Shown: positions 19,915-34,900 of the stretch, one piece after another
Numbering within the stretch: the first letter of the stretch is position 1
How the letters are laid out: every line of letters begins with the position of its first letter
Assembly: GCA_013076295.1 (NCBI GenBank)
Contig: RQOL01000699.1
Location: forward strand, 992,001 to 1,056,000
DNA length: 64,000 nucleotides
DNA from: Sanderia malayensis
Lineage: Eukaryota; Cnidaria; Scyphozoa; Semaeostomeae; Pelagiidae
Reading direction: 5' to 3'
Translations under genes and position numbers: made by a program
The notes under the pieces: model-generated
Seen by the model: the letters and a program-made list of their open reading frames with translations, nothing else
What the model was told of the DNA's origin: nothing
The model's database searches: none

Positions 19915-22900
19915 TTACCAAGTCAAGGGTTGTCTGAGATCGAAAATCCCCGTTCCGGATTTTACCAACCGGCCTACGACCAATCGTGATGACGGGGAAT
20001 CGAGCGTGTCCACGCGGCCGAACGCAGAAGCCTCGCGTAAAAAGTGCGTCGTCGTTTCAAATGTCATTTTCTGCAAGGGAAATGGATTACTCTCGATGCC
20101 CTGTCTGTTGAAGGGCTTGTACGATCCCTCAAACGTCATGTAATCACCCACCAAAGTAAGATGGCGCGGATCTATCTGAATACCATAGACTTTGAAGACA
20201 TTGGTTATCTCCTGTTGAAAGAGAAAGATATCTTTAGTACAAATAACATATTTCGTCCTAAGTCTTGCACAAGTCCTAAGAGTCTACTCGATATTGAATT
20301 CAATTGCTGTACGCTTGCTTCAAACAAATGCCCAGAGGATCACTAGTTTTGGGACGTTCATAAATTCAATTCAATAGTAAACACATCGTACTCGTGTAAT
20401 GAGTCTAGAGTTCACACACCCCTTCAACAAGCGTCTGGTATACTGCTATACCACAGAATTAGAAAACTATCCAGGAGGTTCATCAAACAAAATCACAATA
20501 CAAACATACCTGTATGAGAACCTTTCGCGCAGCCTCGATACCATACGTGTTGGCAATGGCATGAATCTCGTTTGAGTACAGACTATTCAGCTCAACTATC
20601 TCTGGATATTTCCACAGCTCCTGAAAAGGTTTGGATCACAATAAATCAGCTTTACACGTTAGCTATGGTATACTATGCACGACAACATTCAACTAAAGTA
20701 TCTTTGGTTATATAATAGAGCCATCCTCTGTTATCCTGGTACATTGCCGTACACTCACTTCAAACAAGTGCATTTACAAAGAATACCACAGTTTTATAAA
20801 GTACTAGCAAAAAATATTCGATGTATAGACAGACACTTTATCTCCTGTTTCGTCTTAAGTATCAATGCTATTAAGAAATGATAATTGAAATGTCTCAAAG
20901 CATTCTTTGACTCTCGAATATTTTTTGCTAGCATAGTAAAGAAACGATGCAAACCATGTTTCCATAGAGTGTGTAACTGCGCATTGACTTACAAGGATGT
21001 TGACGCCATCTGTCTTGAGTCGGTGTCTGCCTTCCTCACCCGGTGTTTTGCTTTCGGAGAGAAAAGCTCTCTTTATGCCAAGAGCTTCATTTAGAACACA
21101 CTGTATGAATAGAGGGAATTGATCAATCAGCACATTGGTACATATTTAAATACACCCACACACACATACATACATACAACATACAACAAACATACATACG
21201 AAGATCATAATATACACCCACACACACATACATACAATCTTGAAGACATACATACATACATACACCCACACATACATACATACATACATACATACAATCT
21301 TGAAGACATACATACATACATACACCCACCCACACACACATACATACATACAATCTTGAAGACATACATACATACAAACACCCACACATACATAAATAAA
21401 TACATACATACAATCTTGAAGACATACATACATACATACACCCACACATACATACATACATACAACCTTGAAGACATACATACATACAAGTACATCACTT
21501 CCTCATTACCTCAGGAGCAAAAGGAGATGAACGTTATGTTTGGCTCACCTTTTCAGTCAATTTCTCGACAAGTGTTAAAAACATGATTTTGGTGCTTTTC
21601 ACTGGAAACTAGAAAGGACGGGCAATGTTTTACATTTAGTACACAAAAGACAAACAGATGTAACAGTAATGTTATAATATAAATAGCAATGAAATAAATT
21701 TAGAATCTCACTTGCAACGTAAATTCACACCAAAGGTTCTTCTTCTTATCATAACAATAATCAGCAATCCCATGGCCAGTTAAAACCCTCTGCACGAAAA
21801 AAAAGAGCTGCTTATGATTCTGCCTCGCTTACAAGCATTAAAGAGAGGTTACAGAAGTGGACATTAACAGAATGATCGACCAAAGTATTTGCAAACATCG
21901 TACAGTAACTCTTGGGTCTTCTTCTGATTTTACTGCAGCTCCAAGCATGTCATCATCTTCGTCCCTCATATCTGGAAAACCTTCAAAGCAATCAACAATT
22001 TTGCTAATACTGCGTTTGTAATATACAGCTTATGAGAACCGAGACTAAATGAAGATCTTAATAACAAGGGATAATAATGCTGCATTCATAGAGCTGAAAA
22101 TCAGGCCTACTTTCATCAACATCACCGCTGGATGATTTTGCTGCAGGATTTTCTTCATCCCCCGAGTCGCCTGTCAAGGAAACGAAAGCAATTATAAATC
22201 TTTGAATCTAAAAAAAATACTGTACATACGTGTAATAAAACGTCGAAGAAAAAAGTAAAAATAGTGAACGTACTTTCTGCTTGACTTTCGGCTTCCTCTT
22301 GGTCAGGTTCTTCATAAGATGAGAACTAAATATAAAAGAAAATCACTTTCAGTTTTGAGGAAGCTCGTGATATTACAAAAGACCACATAATGCTGTTCAA
22401 AATGAAAATAGATGCGGAGCCAACAATGTTATATCACCTGCGTCTGTCTGTTCTTATTCTTTTGATCAGCGGCATCTCCATCTCCCGCTAGATCATCGTC
22501 AGATAAATCAGCTGCGTCATCCTCTTCATCTTCATTCACAACTGCAACATCCTTTTCTTCAGCTTTAGAAACGACAACGAAAAAATGCAAATAAAATAGA
22601 GAATCTTTTCTCTTCAGTGACACCAAGTTTACGATTAAAGACAATTGCAAGATATTTAGCTTTCTTATGCTGTATATTTAAGGATAAGCCCTGTGCACTA
22701 CAGTATGTCTACATAGATGTATTTCAAAGCAAAGTTTCCAAATTTCAGTCTTGCATTCAGAATCAGCCATAACTAAATCAGGATTAACTACACGTACATT
22801 CAACTTACTTATACCTTCGGGATCTGAACCCAACGAAAGATCAGACTTCTCTTCAAAAACATCGACTCGTCTGAAAAATACAAATTAACAACTGCATATA

Positions 22901-25900
22901 AATGGTGCTTTAGAGTTCAAAGAGTTCGTTAGGATAAAAATGTACAAGAAAACAGGTATAAATAAGAAGAAAACAGCATTAGCTGGTTAACCTTAAACTC
23001 AAATGGCATACCTTTGTACGTTTTTTAGTCTGCACATTTTGTTAACAGCCATAATAACACGACGAATAAAGATTCGTTCAACATAATCCAACACAGCTCT
23101 CGGGGTGACATTGAATTCATCCTAAAAAAAATAATAAATAAATTAACAACCACTAAAAAACAAGTTAGTTAATAGCATTACCAGTATTTTTGACCTAGTT
23201 TATAATAAGACATTCCAAACTGTATTTAAAAAAATCTTCTTAGGCCTCATATTCTATCTGCATTCTTACCCTGTAGATGGATCTGTGGAGAAATTCCATT
23301 CGAACCTTAAACTGACGACATCTCTGCACTCCACTAAAACACGAAAAAAAACAATAAAATAGGAGCATACAATAAACCAAGCTGACTACCTTAGCATAAT
23401 TAACATAATGTTAGCAAAATTACTTTGCTAACAAACATAATTACTGATAACGAGCTACAAGCCGATACGTCATAAGTTAGAAGTTTTGCAACAAAGTCTC
23501 AAGCATTCATCGCTAGATATTGTAGCTACATGGTTACTAATAGTTATTAATAGGTAAAAAAGGCAAGCAAAATAATGTTTCTTACTCCTGGAACATTGCC
23601 AATGATTCCCAAACATCAATTTTCCGGATGACCTGAACAATTAAAATCAAAATCAAATACAATCAAAAATAACTATCACAGCTATAGTGAATACCATCAG
23701 CATAGATTTAGAAGCAGGCAATGGTAATGCTATGTACAAACAGCATACCATTTATACAAAGTAACTATATACCAAGTACTTATACAAAGAGCACTGTGTT
23801 TATACTGTATTCTGCTATTCAAACTTATATAATACAGCTATATACGTACATCAGCCAGTGTAGCTCTATTCAATGTCTTCTGCAACTTCTCTGCTCGCTT
23901 CAGAGATTTCTCTCCTTCTTTGATCAGCACATCCATTGTTGGCGTCTTAATATTCTTGCTAGCAGTCATCAGAATTTCCCTACAAAGACAAACGTAATAA
24001 CACATTCAAAAGATTAATGCAGGAATAGACACCCTGGGATATCACATCGTCCATTGTCAACAACAGAAATGAAAACATTTCCAGGGGGTAACATGGCATT
24101 TAAGCTTAGGAGATTCTACTCATGATAAGCCATAGCAAAATTCATTGCACAAATGAGCATTGGTATGACTGGCATACGTGGCAAAAAAACTAATGATTAA
24201 TGAGCATATACCTTAACCGAGGTATTCCCAGAGTGACATTCATTTCACCACGACCAGCAAAATGGAAAGTGTTCAATGTCATCTGAGTAGAGGGCTCACC
24301 GAGTGACTGGAAATAATAACATTACAGTTAATGACTTGCTCTTGCAACCGATGCCAAATAACAATGTCAAACACTATACCAAGAGGCAACTTCGGCAACA
24401 GAGCAATTACTGTTCGTTTGAAAGTTCTGCAAAGGGTGAGCAGAATCAGTGAGTGAAAGATTGGCTAGTTACCTGACCGGCCAAAAGTCCAACAGCTTCG
24501 CCAGGACAGGCTAATGATCTCGAATACTTGAACAACATAAGAGGCAAGAATTGTTCACTTCTCAGTGCACTCCTGTTATACCGAAATAACAAACATGAGT
24601 AAAAGAAGAGCAAACGTTAAAGAAAAAGAAAGAATTGACGTTGAATACAGTGAAATCTCGACATAAACAGCTTACGTGTCGTCTTCACTACCCAGAATCT
24701 CATCAGGGTTCAATTCGGCATATTGCTTCAATCTTGCAACGAATGCCTCAGAAACAGATCCGAAGTGCTGGTCCGGGCTCAATTCTGATATGACCGGGTC
24801 AGGGCATGGTGCACACTTGGACTCGTGCCTGAGAAAAAAGAACAGCAGTAATTAAGTAATAAAAAAAGATAAAAAATAAGACATGATCGTTAAAAATTTA
24901 AATCTATCTGTTGTAAACATGGTTAGCCCTTCTTATCATAAAGCTCAATAAACAATTTCCAAAGTTGTATAGTTACTTGTATTTTGCTTGCATGCCAACC
25001 TTTCTCCACATATCAAATAAATCTTGTGCAGCCTGTAAAACAAGAAGGTAACAGACAAAGATTAGAACGTCCTTCAATTAAACTAACACACAATAGCATA
25101 TATACACTGCTACACAATACAGTGATGAATAGTATGACTACATCCCAACACATTGCATACATATACAAGTCATGTGCACTGACTTCCATGATGCTTACGT
25201 AATCCACTGAAAGGCAAATAAGAAAATACCAACCTGTCTTCTTCCTTGGATCAATTTCTCTCCTGTCTTACATGAAGCACCTTCGTCTTGTTGTTGTTGC
25301 TCTTCTTCGAATAAAAGATACGGGGACTTCCTCAGATGAAAATAAGGGGACGAAGTTGGCTCTCCGTGCTTCGACTTCCACTTGTTTAACTAGAAAACAA
25401 AAACAAACAATCAAATAAATAACAGAAGATAGAAAACAGATTATACTTTGGAAGGATTAACACGCGAATCTTTTCGGTCCTCTAAATACAAAAGCACATG
25501 CATACTTTTTTCTGGGGAGATTAAAAAATGTTCAGCAAATATCACTAACCTTCTTCTCCAACTTATTGCCTTCCTCTTTATCAAGTATATTCATAGCTCT
25601 GTGAGGCTTCAGTTGGCGAATATAGCCCTATGGTTAAGCAAACACAATATTCCTTATACACATCTTATGAAACAGAACCTGTAAACATATTACAAAGTAA
25701 TATGATCAATGATTTTGCCCTACAGACAACACATACAGCTCGGAAAAAACAACAACAACAGTTCAAATAGAATTTCTCAATGTGCCAAATATATTTCTAG
25801 ATTATTCGACTCGAAACGTCCCATGCATACTTCATATATGACCTTGGATAACTGGAGCAGAGGCTGACTCAAACAAAGCTTTTATTCCTCTAAGTGATCC

Positions 25901-28900
25901 ACTGAAATTATCGAAATTGAGCTCAACCTATATCCACATCTATATAAATACCTACATCCGTACATGCACAAGACCCATACTAATACAAATACCTGATACT
26001 AATACTAATACTAATACTAATACTAATACTAATACTAATACTAACACTGATACTAACACTGATACTAACACTAATACTAATACTAATACTAATACTAATA
26101 CTAATACCAATATTAATGCCAATACTAACACCAACACCAATACTAATACTAATAATGATACTAATACTAATACGTATTAAATCTACAACTCATAAACACG
26201 AGTACCTTGTAATTTCGTGCAATGAATGGGAACTGCTTCTGCTCCAAATACTGTGATTTCAGTACATCAATCCCGTCTTCACCGTAAAGAAACTGCACCA
26301 CGGAGCCATCACTGTCTCTAACAGTCAGATCGTACTGCACCATCAGACCTTCCAAGTGCTTGATCAAACACCTTTGCAAATACCCAGACCTACTGGTCTT
26401 CACAGCCGTATCAACCAGACCCTATAAAGTAAATTAAGCATGAATTTACAACATATAGTTAAAGCATAAACAACATCCTTGTCTCCTTGTATCGTTATAT
26501 TCGTGTCTTCAGTGTGCAACAATATTGAATTTATACACTGTAACATTTCCTTATCATATATGTATACTTGTAACAACTCTTTGGAGGGCTAAGGGTTTTC
26601 TTCTGCGTTTGGGTCATTTGAAAGAAGTTCCAGAATTCTGCTCAAGCCTACTCAAGCTTGAAGAAATCTTAAGAGCTTCAAGTGCTCTTAAGAATGTGCA
26701 GTTTCTTTCTGTGAAGAGAGGTTAACAATTTGACTACATATCCATCACGTTTTAGTTTGACTGCTCCCCTGACGTGATTTTCAACATTTTTTGTTCCTAA
26801 TACAGTTTAACGTTTAGTTCAAGCTTCTTTTTCCTTACGATGACTTTACATCTTCCTCTTATATTTAGGATTTCCCATAAATCGATTACGATTTCGCTTA
26901 ATTCGAATTTCTTCCTCTCATAATTTCTTTTTCTAACTCTACCCTCTTTTTAGCAGTCTCGTTACTTTCTTCTCAAACACAACTTTCCAACGAAGCCTTG
27001 AGGCATTGACGGACATAAACGTGAATTAGCGCTAACATACATACCTCTCTGCCAGCCATACAATGAAAGAAGTACTCCTGTGGTCTGATGCCAGTGAGAA
27101 ATCTTCCGTCAACAAATCCGCCAGCTCTTGGACTCGTATCGTAGGGCACGAACGCAGGTAGCGATCTACCAGATAACATTAATGGCGGTCGTCGACCTTC
27201 CAACTCGATTTGTCCAAGAAGACTGGAGATCTGCATGCAATTGACAGAGGACCCCTTTGCACCAGACTGCACCATCAACTGAAGGCAGTTGTCTGGGAAC
27301 TGCTTGCACAAACCATGAGGTACACAGGCACTGAAACGTAAACGACAATCATTTACACCCAAGTTGGGGTGATGTAACATAATTTTACTTAACTACTGTA
27401 TTGCACGCTGTAACCATGAAAAACTCACGAGTTGATCTTGTTCTGGTAGAAATCGGTTTTCTTCTTCATTCCAAGATCAAGTTGCTTCAAATCGACACCT
27501 TGATTAGAATGTTGCGCTTTCTGTAGCCTTTCAATCAACTCGTCTCTGCAAATGGTAAACACAAGACTCTTAATCAACTGAAATCTCCAAATAACAAGCC
27601 CTCAACTCACATAGCAAACTCCCTGGTATCGAGAGCTAAGCATTTGATCCCTTGAATTGCTTCACAGTAGAAGTAACCCCAGGTTTTAACGAGCCCCGAT
27701 GTAACAAAGTGTGCTATTCTTCCCACCTTAGTTCGTCGTTTCATCAAAATACGAGTGTATGTAGAAGAAATATTAAACTTTTCTATTGTTGGAGAAATAC
27801 GAAATACAAAGAAAGAAATATTAAACTTTTCTATTGTTGGAGAAATACGTCTCGGGCCAACTAATAATGACGAAGCTTATAAATACCGTCCTCTTATGGT
27901 AGAAGTCGCCCCCCCCCCGTGAAATTGCGTTAATACACATGAGCATTTCGATTTTAAGACTTAACGTTGAAACACGCATGTGTAATGACCCCAACAATAA
28001 AGGTACTGCAAAACAGGATTCAGCTAACTCCCTAAACATCTAAAGATGTTAATTAACGAAATTTTGAGATGAAAACAAGAACACTCACTGGTCGCAGTTT
28101 TCAGCCAATCCAAGCGCAGATGCTGCAGCCTCGTCTCCACAATGTCTGCCAGCCTCCATGAACTTGCTTCGTCTTGAATTTGCTTTCGTGGTCACAAGAA
28201 TATCTTCGACTCCCAAACTGAAACCACGCAACCTCAGGTAGTTGGTGAAAAGTCGTGCCAGGGCAGATAGCAGTCTCCCAGAGGTTTCTCCACCGTAAAG
28301 CTAAAAATAGAGAAATAGGGCGAAAAATCAGTTGGAGAGAGAAGCGAACAGCTTTAATCAAACGATTTTAAATCCGCTGCTAAAGGGTCTTCCGTCTTTG
28401 TCTTGAGACCATAACAATAAATGCCTTGTTCATGTTCAAATGTCTGATGTTAGAATGTCTTGCTAAAGTGGAACCCCAAAATATGAGCCAAGAAAGGCAC
28501 TAAAATAGACAACTATACCTGAGGACTTATAGCTGAGGAGCTATAGATCGAGGGTAAATTGCTCTTGAGATCCGTTCAAGAGAAAGGTTGAATGTTTAAT
28601 TTCTCGTACAAGAAAGTTTGTTCTATTCGAGTTATGCCGAAGCTAAGCTGCATATGTAAAGCTGCAATGTCCTAAACGCACAATACCTCATAAATACAAT
28701 GTACCAATCCAAACTGTGTTGATCCATATTGACTTTTGTCCAAGATGCCAGTCAAAATTTCACCAGCTCGTATGATAACCTTGACATAAAAAACATTAAA
28801 TTTCAAAATAATATTGACCAAATTCAAACCTCTTGAAATAAAAGTAAAATAGAGACAGATGGGGGAGGGGGCATTTAATAATAATTGTAATAATTTTTTA

Positions 28901-31900
28901 AAATAAAATCAAATACAATAATGCAGTTTCAGTTGAGATAATCAGTCAAGTTTTAGTTGAACAACTACAACTGATTGAAGTCAGGTTTCAGAAGAGATTT
29001 CAGTGGAGTTTAAGAATAATTACAAAAAGAACAAACAAGAAGTTCAAAAACAAATATGGCTTACAAAAACTTCAGTGAGAAGTGGATCTTTCAAAACATT
29101 TCGAATCAATGGCGAATCGTGCTTCGCTGTTTTTGGCCAATTCTGAAGTGCAAAAAATTATAAAAAAAAAATTTATAAAAAATTAAATCAGTAAATTTTT
29201 ATACAAATAAATATTATTGTGTAAAATTTTGTAAACAATTCTTTCATCACAAAAATATAAAATAGAAGGAATAAATAAGTGATTAAATAAAAAAAAATAA
29301 AGTACTTAAAAAAGAAAAATGTTAAGCCCCTAGAGAGAATTGAACTCTCGACCCCTGGTTTACAAGACCAGTGCTCTAACCGCTGAGCTATAGAGGCACA
29401 CGTTATGAAGGAGCGCTAGACAGCATGTTATCGTGAGTAAGTTTATTGTGTTACTTCATGAATTTGAGGAATTAACGGGAAGGAAAGGTTTTGTTGCTTA
29501 GCTTAAAAGTTAAAACTCAATGTTCCTGTTAATAAGAGCGATTTAATCGTAAAACAGACTAAACACGTTAGGGACTGAAGTTGGAATGATGGTAGAAAAG
29601 TATATTTAACAACAAATTCCATTTATTGTCGATTAAAATTAATTAATTTGAAGAGACAGACATTTTGAGACCGAAGTTCAAAACCAAAAAAATTTGAGCC
29701 CCTAGAGAGAATTGAACTCTCGACCCCTGGTTTACAAGACCAGTGCTCTAACCGCTGAGCTATAGAGGCTTACACCAAAATAGTAACAACATCAGTATTT
29801 CAAGTTCAATCGTGTTTCTCGAAGACTATGGTGTTACCTGGCAACCGAGTCTCAAACAAGGCAAGCATGCAAAAGTGTGCAACTAGACTCACTACATTGC
29901 GTCACTGTACCTTGCTCGTTTTTGCTCGCTCCTTGTGTTGAGCGGGTTGCAAGCGAGGCACTGGGACGTAATGTAATGAGTCTAGTGTACAACCACATCC
30001 TTCCAAAGGCGAGTTTTGTCAAATAATAAACAAAAAGTCTTCTAGACCGAGCATTCTACACTATTGAACATCTTCAATTGATAAAATATTCCCCGAAGAA
30101 GTTGTTCCAACAAATGTGTACATAACGCAGGATTCAATTATACAAAAAATAACAAATTTACAAATCTCTCACCGAGTCGTTAATTTTCGACTTTCCATCC
30201 AGATTAAGTCGGTTTTTCTTTGGTATAATGTTGCAAATAATCGTGGAAAGAAGCTAAAAAAACAAAACAAAAACAAAAAAGTTACTTCCAACTTCTGACA
30301 ACATACCCCCGGCTATCCGATCATCCATTTCAAGTTCTACGCGTGTGCAGGACGCAAACACGGATGAATGGTCAATAAAGCTCCACCAACCTGTTTCCCT
30401 GACCACAGTTGCTCCGGCTTCAAGATACATGGCGTAAGAGTGACAATTTTTCCTGGCTTATCTGTCAAAGCGGCAAAGACCAGCCGGTGATACTCCTCCC
30501 TACAAAACATAGAAAACAGACTGAATTACACCCCCTGGCCAGTCTACACAAGCTGTACACAAACCAATACAAGGTCCACTTTTCACGGGGGGCTAAATAA
30601 ATCGCATATAACCGTGACTTACTTTGTGAACAGGACATTTCGTGTTGTCATCGAGACTCCAGAAACAACGTGATCCTGAATCAAGCCACTCAATGGCTTT
30701 CCATCTTTAGGCGAAAGATAGTTGAAATTTGTACTCACTGGAACGAAAAGGAGGGAGCCATTGAGGAACTAGATACATAATCACATAATGACATCATGGA
30801 AATCAAGTACAAGACTGCTGGGAGAACGATATGATTTTGTTGTTGAATTCATCTCCGAAACATTCTCTAAAATCAACTTTGATACCACATAACCCATGAC
30901 GAAGTTTATTGGGTATATTAAAGCCTCAATACAATGGACACATGTGGGCTCAATGACTTGGGAGAGAGGTGTCCAGAGTTCGTTAAACGAGGCTCCACTG
31001 TAACGTAAACGATTTATGACTCTTTCTTTATTTGATTGAAAGAAAATTTAACATATGAGAGCCTTGCAAAAAAATGTAATGAGGAAAAGTTGAAAAACGT
31101 GGCTTGAATGATTGAGGTAATAAAACTTTATAACTTCAAAATAACTTTAAAAAACCAATGCGTTGCACATATTTTCTCAAATATGAAAAAATTGCAGACA
31201 TATTGAACGAAAACAATAGCCATGTAATATTCAACATACCAAGGTGGTATGCTTCGGCTCTGCCGAGCTCATTCTGCGGGAAATGCGCGTTCATCTCGTC
31301 ACCATCAAAATCTGCGTTGTAAGCTTTGCAGTTGGCGTAATGAAGACGGATCGTTCGCTCCTTTGGCAAGATTCTGGCCTAAAAACCAACACAATACACT
31401 AAGAAATAACATAAACGAATCAAGAAACAAAGAGAGATAGATGGAGCGCAGAATAGAGTAGATGGATATAAAGAACTCTATACACAGTATCTCTATTCTG
31501 TGGATAGAGTTAGTAGCATAGCAAAAAATTTCATCGTCATGTTGCATGCAAAGCAAGCACGCATAATGCTAGGCTTGCATGGGTTGACGCTCCAACCCCT
31601 GCAGTCCCCCATTGATTGACAGTAGAATCATGCTACTGTGACTAAACAAGTAAATTGGTGTCATAAAAAGGCTATAGAACGTATTTTAAAACGAGTAAAA
31701 GAAACATCCTTATGCCCGAAACAATGTTGGCCACAGACTCCAGTGTGTTGCTTATCATTATTCTGAAACATTATCAAAATAGTGTAAAGCATGGTTAACA
31801 TAAAGTTTTTTCTAGTCTTGTCTTTGTAAGTCTTTTCCAGTTTGTTGTAGTCTTTGTTAGTCTTTTCCAGTTTGTTGTAGTCTTTGTTAGTCTTTTCTAG

Positions 31901-34900
31901 TTGTTGCATTCTTTTCTAGTCTTTTCTAATTTGTTGTAGTCTTTGTTAGTCTTTTCTAGTTGTTGCATTCTTTTCTAGTCTTTTCTAATTTGTTGTAGTC
32001 TTTGTTAGTCTTTTCTAGTTTGTTGTAGTCTTTTCTAACCTTAGCTCTTTCTGATCTTTGCGTGTCTTCATCTGTTTCCGTTGATTTTGTCTGCATTCCC
32101 TTATCTTTCTTGGTGCGTTTCTTGTCATTGAGATATAACCAAATCAAATGCCAAAAAGACACTGATCTGTGTCTTTTCTAGCATATTCTAGTCTTTGAAG
32201 GATGTTTCAATTCAATTCAGTCTTTCCTTCTCGGATAAGGCAAGAAAAGACTAGAAAGGACTTTTATGGAAACCAGGCTTACAAAAACTCAATTAACACG
32301 GAAGAGGCTTACTTAGTTTTGAATTTCCAGAGGGGGCTCGAGAAAGACGGGGACTTAATAGAGCTGCTACGGTAATCTACTTGTTCTTAAATTATCTGCT
32401 TACCCTGTGAGCCATCATACTCGGTCTATGAAGTGTCGGCTGCCGGTTCAAAAGTAACACATCGCCATTCAATAAATGTCTGTAAACCTGACAACAATAA
32501 AACAAAATTGCATGGTAAATTATCTCGCGATGAAAACGCCTTTACTGAGCGTCCATTTTCCACTATGCATTGACACAGCAACGAGAAAAATCTGAAGAAC
32601 CTGAGAGCAAAAGAGAAACTTCAGCCCCTAGAGAGAATCGAACTCTCGACCCCTGGTTTACAAGACCAGTGCTCTAACCGCTGAGCTATAGAGGCACGTT
32701 ATGGAGCTGAACAAACTGATAGTATTACTCTTAATCTTGTCGCCTAGTGACTACATAGTCTGCGCAAAAACTCGCGATTGATATATTGCGTCATTTCTAT
32801 GAGCAGCAAAGCAAATTCCGGGAAGCAGAATATAGAGATCTGGTTACCTTCTTGCAGCCCAATACGGGCTTTTGACTTGTCGATGGTGTAAGCAGTCTTT
32901 TCGCAATAGCTTCTCGTTGGCTCGTGTTAGTTGCATTGAGAATGACTTTCCTACCATCCTCGTGCTCTATCATGACAGCTCTACGCAAAAATATTAATAC
33001 ACAATAAAACATAGTTGGTTGAATATGAAACAACAACTAATATGTCAAAATAATAATAAATAAATATGCGAGTATTTCATGTAGCAATGCATAAAACACA
33101 GTCAACACTGTCTAATTCGAACACCCCGGGGAAGCGTGAAAATGTTCGAATTATAAAACGTTCGAATTATAGAGGTTTGTTTCATAAGGATTTGTTCATT
33201 AGTGATCCCTGAAGAGACGGATAATTAGATAGAGTTCGAATTACACGAGTTCGAACTATGCAGATTTGACTGTAGTCGCAAAGCAGAAAGCCTGTTAAAA
33301 TTTGCAAAGTAAACACAGGCATAAAAGAACCAGTATATATTAGAAACCGCTTATACGCCTTATATTCCTGCATAAAACAACAAAAAAACAACAGGCTATT
33401 GTATGTGAACAATAACCTGCATGCTAATGTCAAAGGTTCATATTGACGGGTTGTTAACTGTAGTGACATACCCTGGATGGACATTAGGTCCGTTCATAAC
33501 AGCCCTTCGCAGTTGCTGGCAATTCCATGGCGTCACTGGCGTTGCGTAGGTGAGCTTCTTTGCGAAAACCTCCGGGATGCCGATTTCATCCGTGTTCAAA
33601 TACGGATCGGGAGATATGACAGAGCGAGCTGCGTAATTCACACGTTTGCCCATCATGTGTTTACGAAACAAGCCTTCCTTCTTCTCTAACAGCTAGAGGA
33701 TACAGACACCAACTATTACTACCATCGCAAAACAACATAATGTGCTGCATGCATAGATGAAATCTAAATGCAAACAGGTAATATCACAATCCAGTAACAC
33801 GCCAGACCAAATGTATCTATCACAATAATCAAATGAATCAGATCCACGACAAAAACGTCCAACTTCGCGTAAGCCTTCGAAAAATCTTCATTTTTCATAT
33901 TTTAAGCCAACAAAATATGTTCTCAAAATGTTTTGTTCTATTGTTCTCAAACTTTAACGACTCTTTGATTCACATTCACAAAACCTTAAAATATCTTTAG
34001 CCTTCATTCGCAAAACCTTAAAATATCTTTAGTTTGCATTCACAGATCCTTAAAATGCTCTTAGCAGATTCTAACCCTTTTGCCACTTGAAGCCTTACGT
34101 TCTTATATGGCTTGTTCTTACAAAAACGGGCAGTCCACCTGCTTTTTAAACTAAACATTGCAACTACACAGTCTGCATTAAAAAGTTTACCATGTACAGT
34201 CAACTCTGTCTAATTCGAACACCCTGGGGAAGCGTGAAAATGTTCGAACTACAAAAAGTTCAAATTATAGAGGTTTGTTTCATAAGAATTGTTCATAGTG
34301 ATCCTTGAAGGGACAGAGAATATCGTTCGAATTAGATGGAGTTAGAATTACACGAGTTCGAACTATGGAGATTTAACTGTATCTTGCAAAAGAGCTAACC
34401 AAAAGAAAAATAGATACTGTTTCCAATAAACGCCCTTTTTTAATCGCTTGCTCTAATAAACGCCTCATCTAAAGCTTAAAAAGTTAACAAGCGCCCCGCT
34501 TATTTGAAGCATTACAGTGGATAAACAAACTGACCTGTCTAATACCAGGCATTTTCTCCATGGATAGCTTATCGAGGTCGCTGTCCATGAGACAATTCAC
34601 GTCGCCTTGCAGCCTGATCCAAGCGTTTTGAAGACGTTCAGCTGGTGATTTTCCGGCAACTATGATTGGGGCACTGTTGCGCTGAAATATCGAGCAGAAT
34701 ATTGTCATTGTTACGGCCGACAGTTATGTGGTTTTGAGTCAAATTCAACCTGAATGTTCCCATCATAGTAAGAGGGCACTATATAAAGATCTTACTATAG
34801 CCAGCAAGACAAATGCCAAAATAATTAGCATACAAAAGTATAATCGTCTACGTCATGTTTTATGTTATTTTCTAGTATATGTTATAAATATCGTTAATGT

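Noticed and set aside
21119..21586. Long open frames rich in His-Thr-Tyr-Ile or Met-Tyr-Val-Cys on both strands.
   Set aside because: They come from a TACA-type minisatellite that lacks stop codons in several frames.
25917..26180. Asn-Thr and Val-Leu repeat frames.
   Set aside because: Hexanucleotide microsatellite in a POLR1A intron; no flanking protein-like sequence.
33700..34480. CRISPR-like spaced repeats ('cacaaaaccttaaaatatct').
   Set aside because: Only two or three irregular words in an intron of an animal gene, with no array structure.
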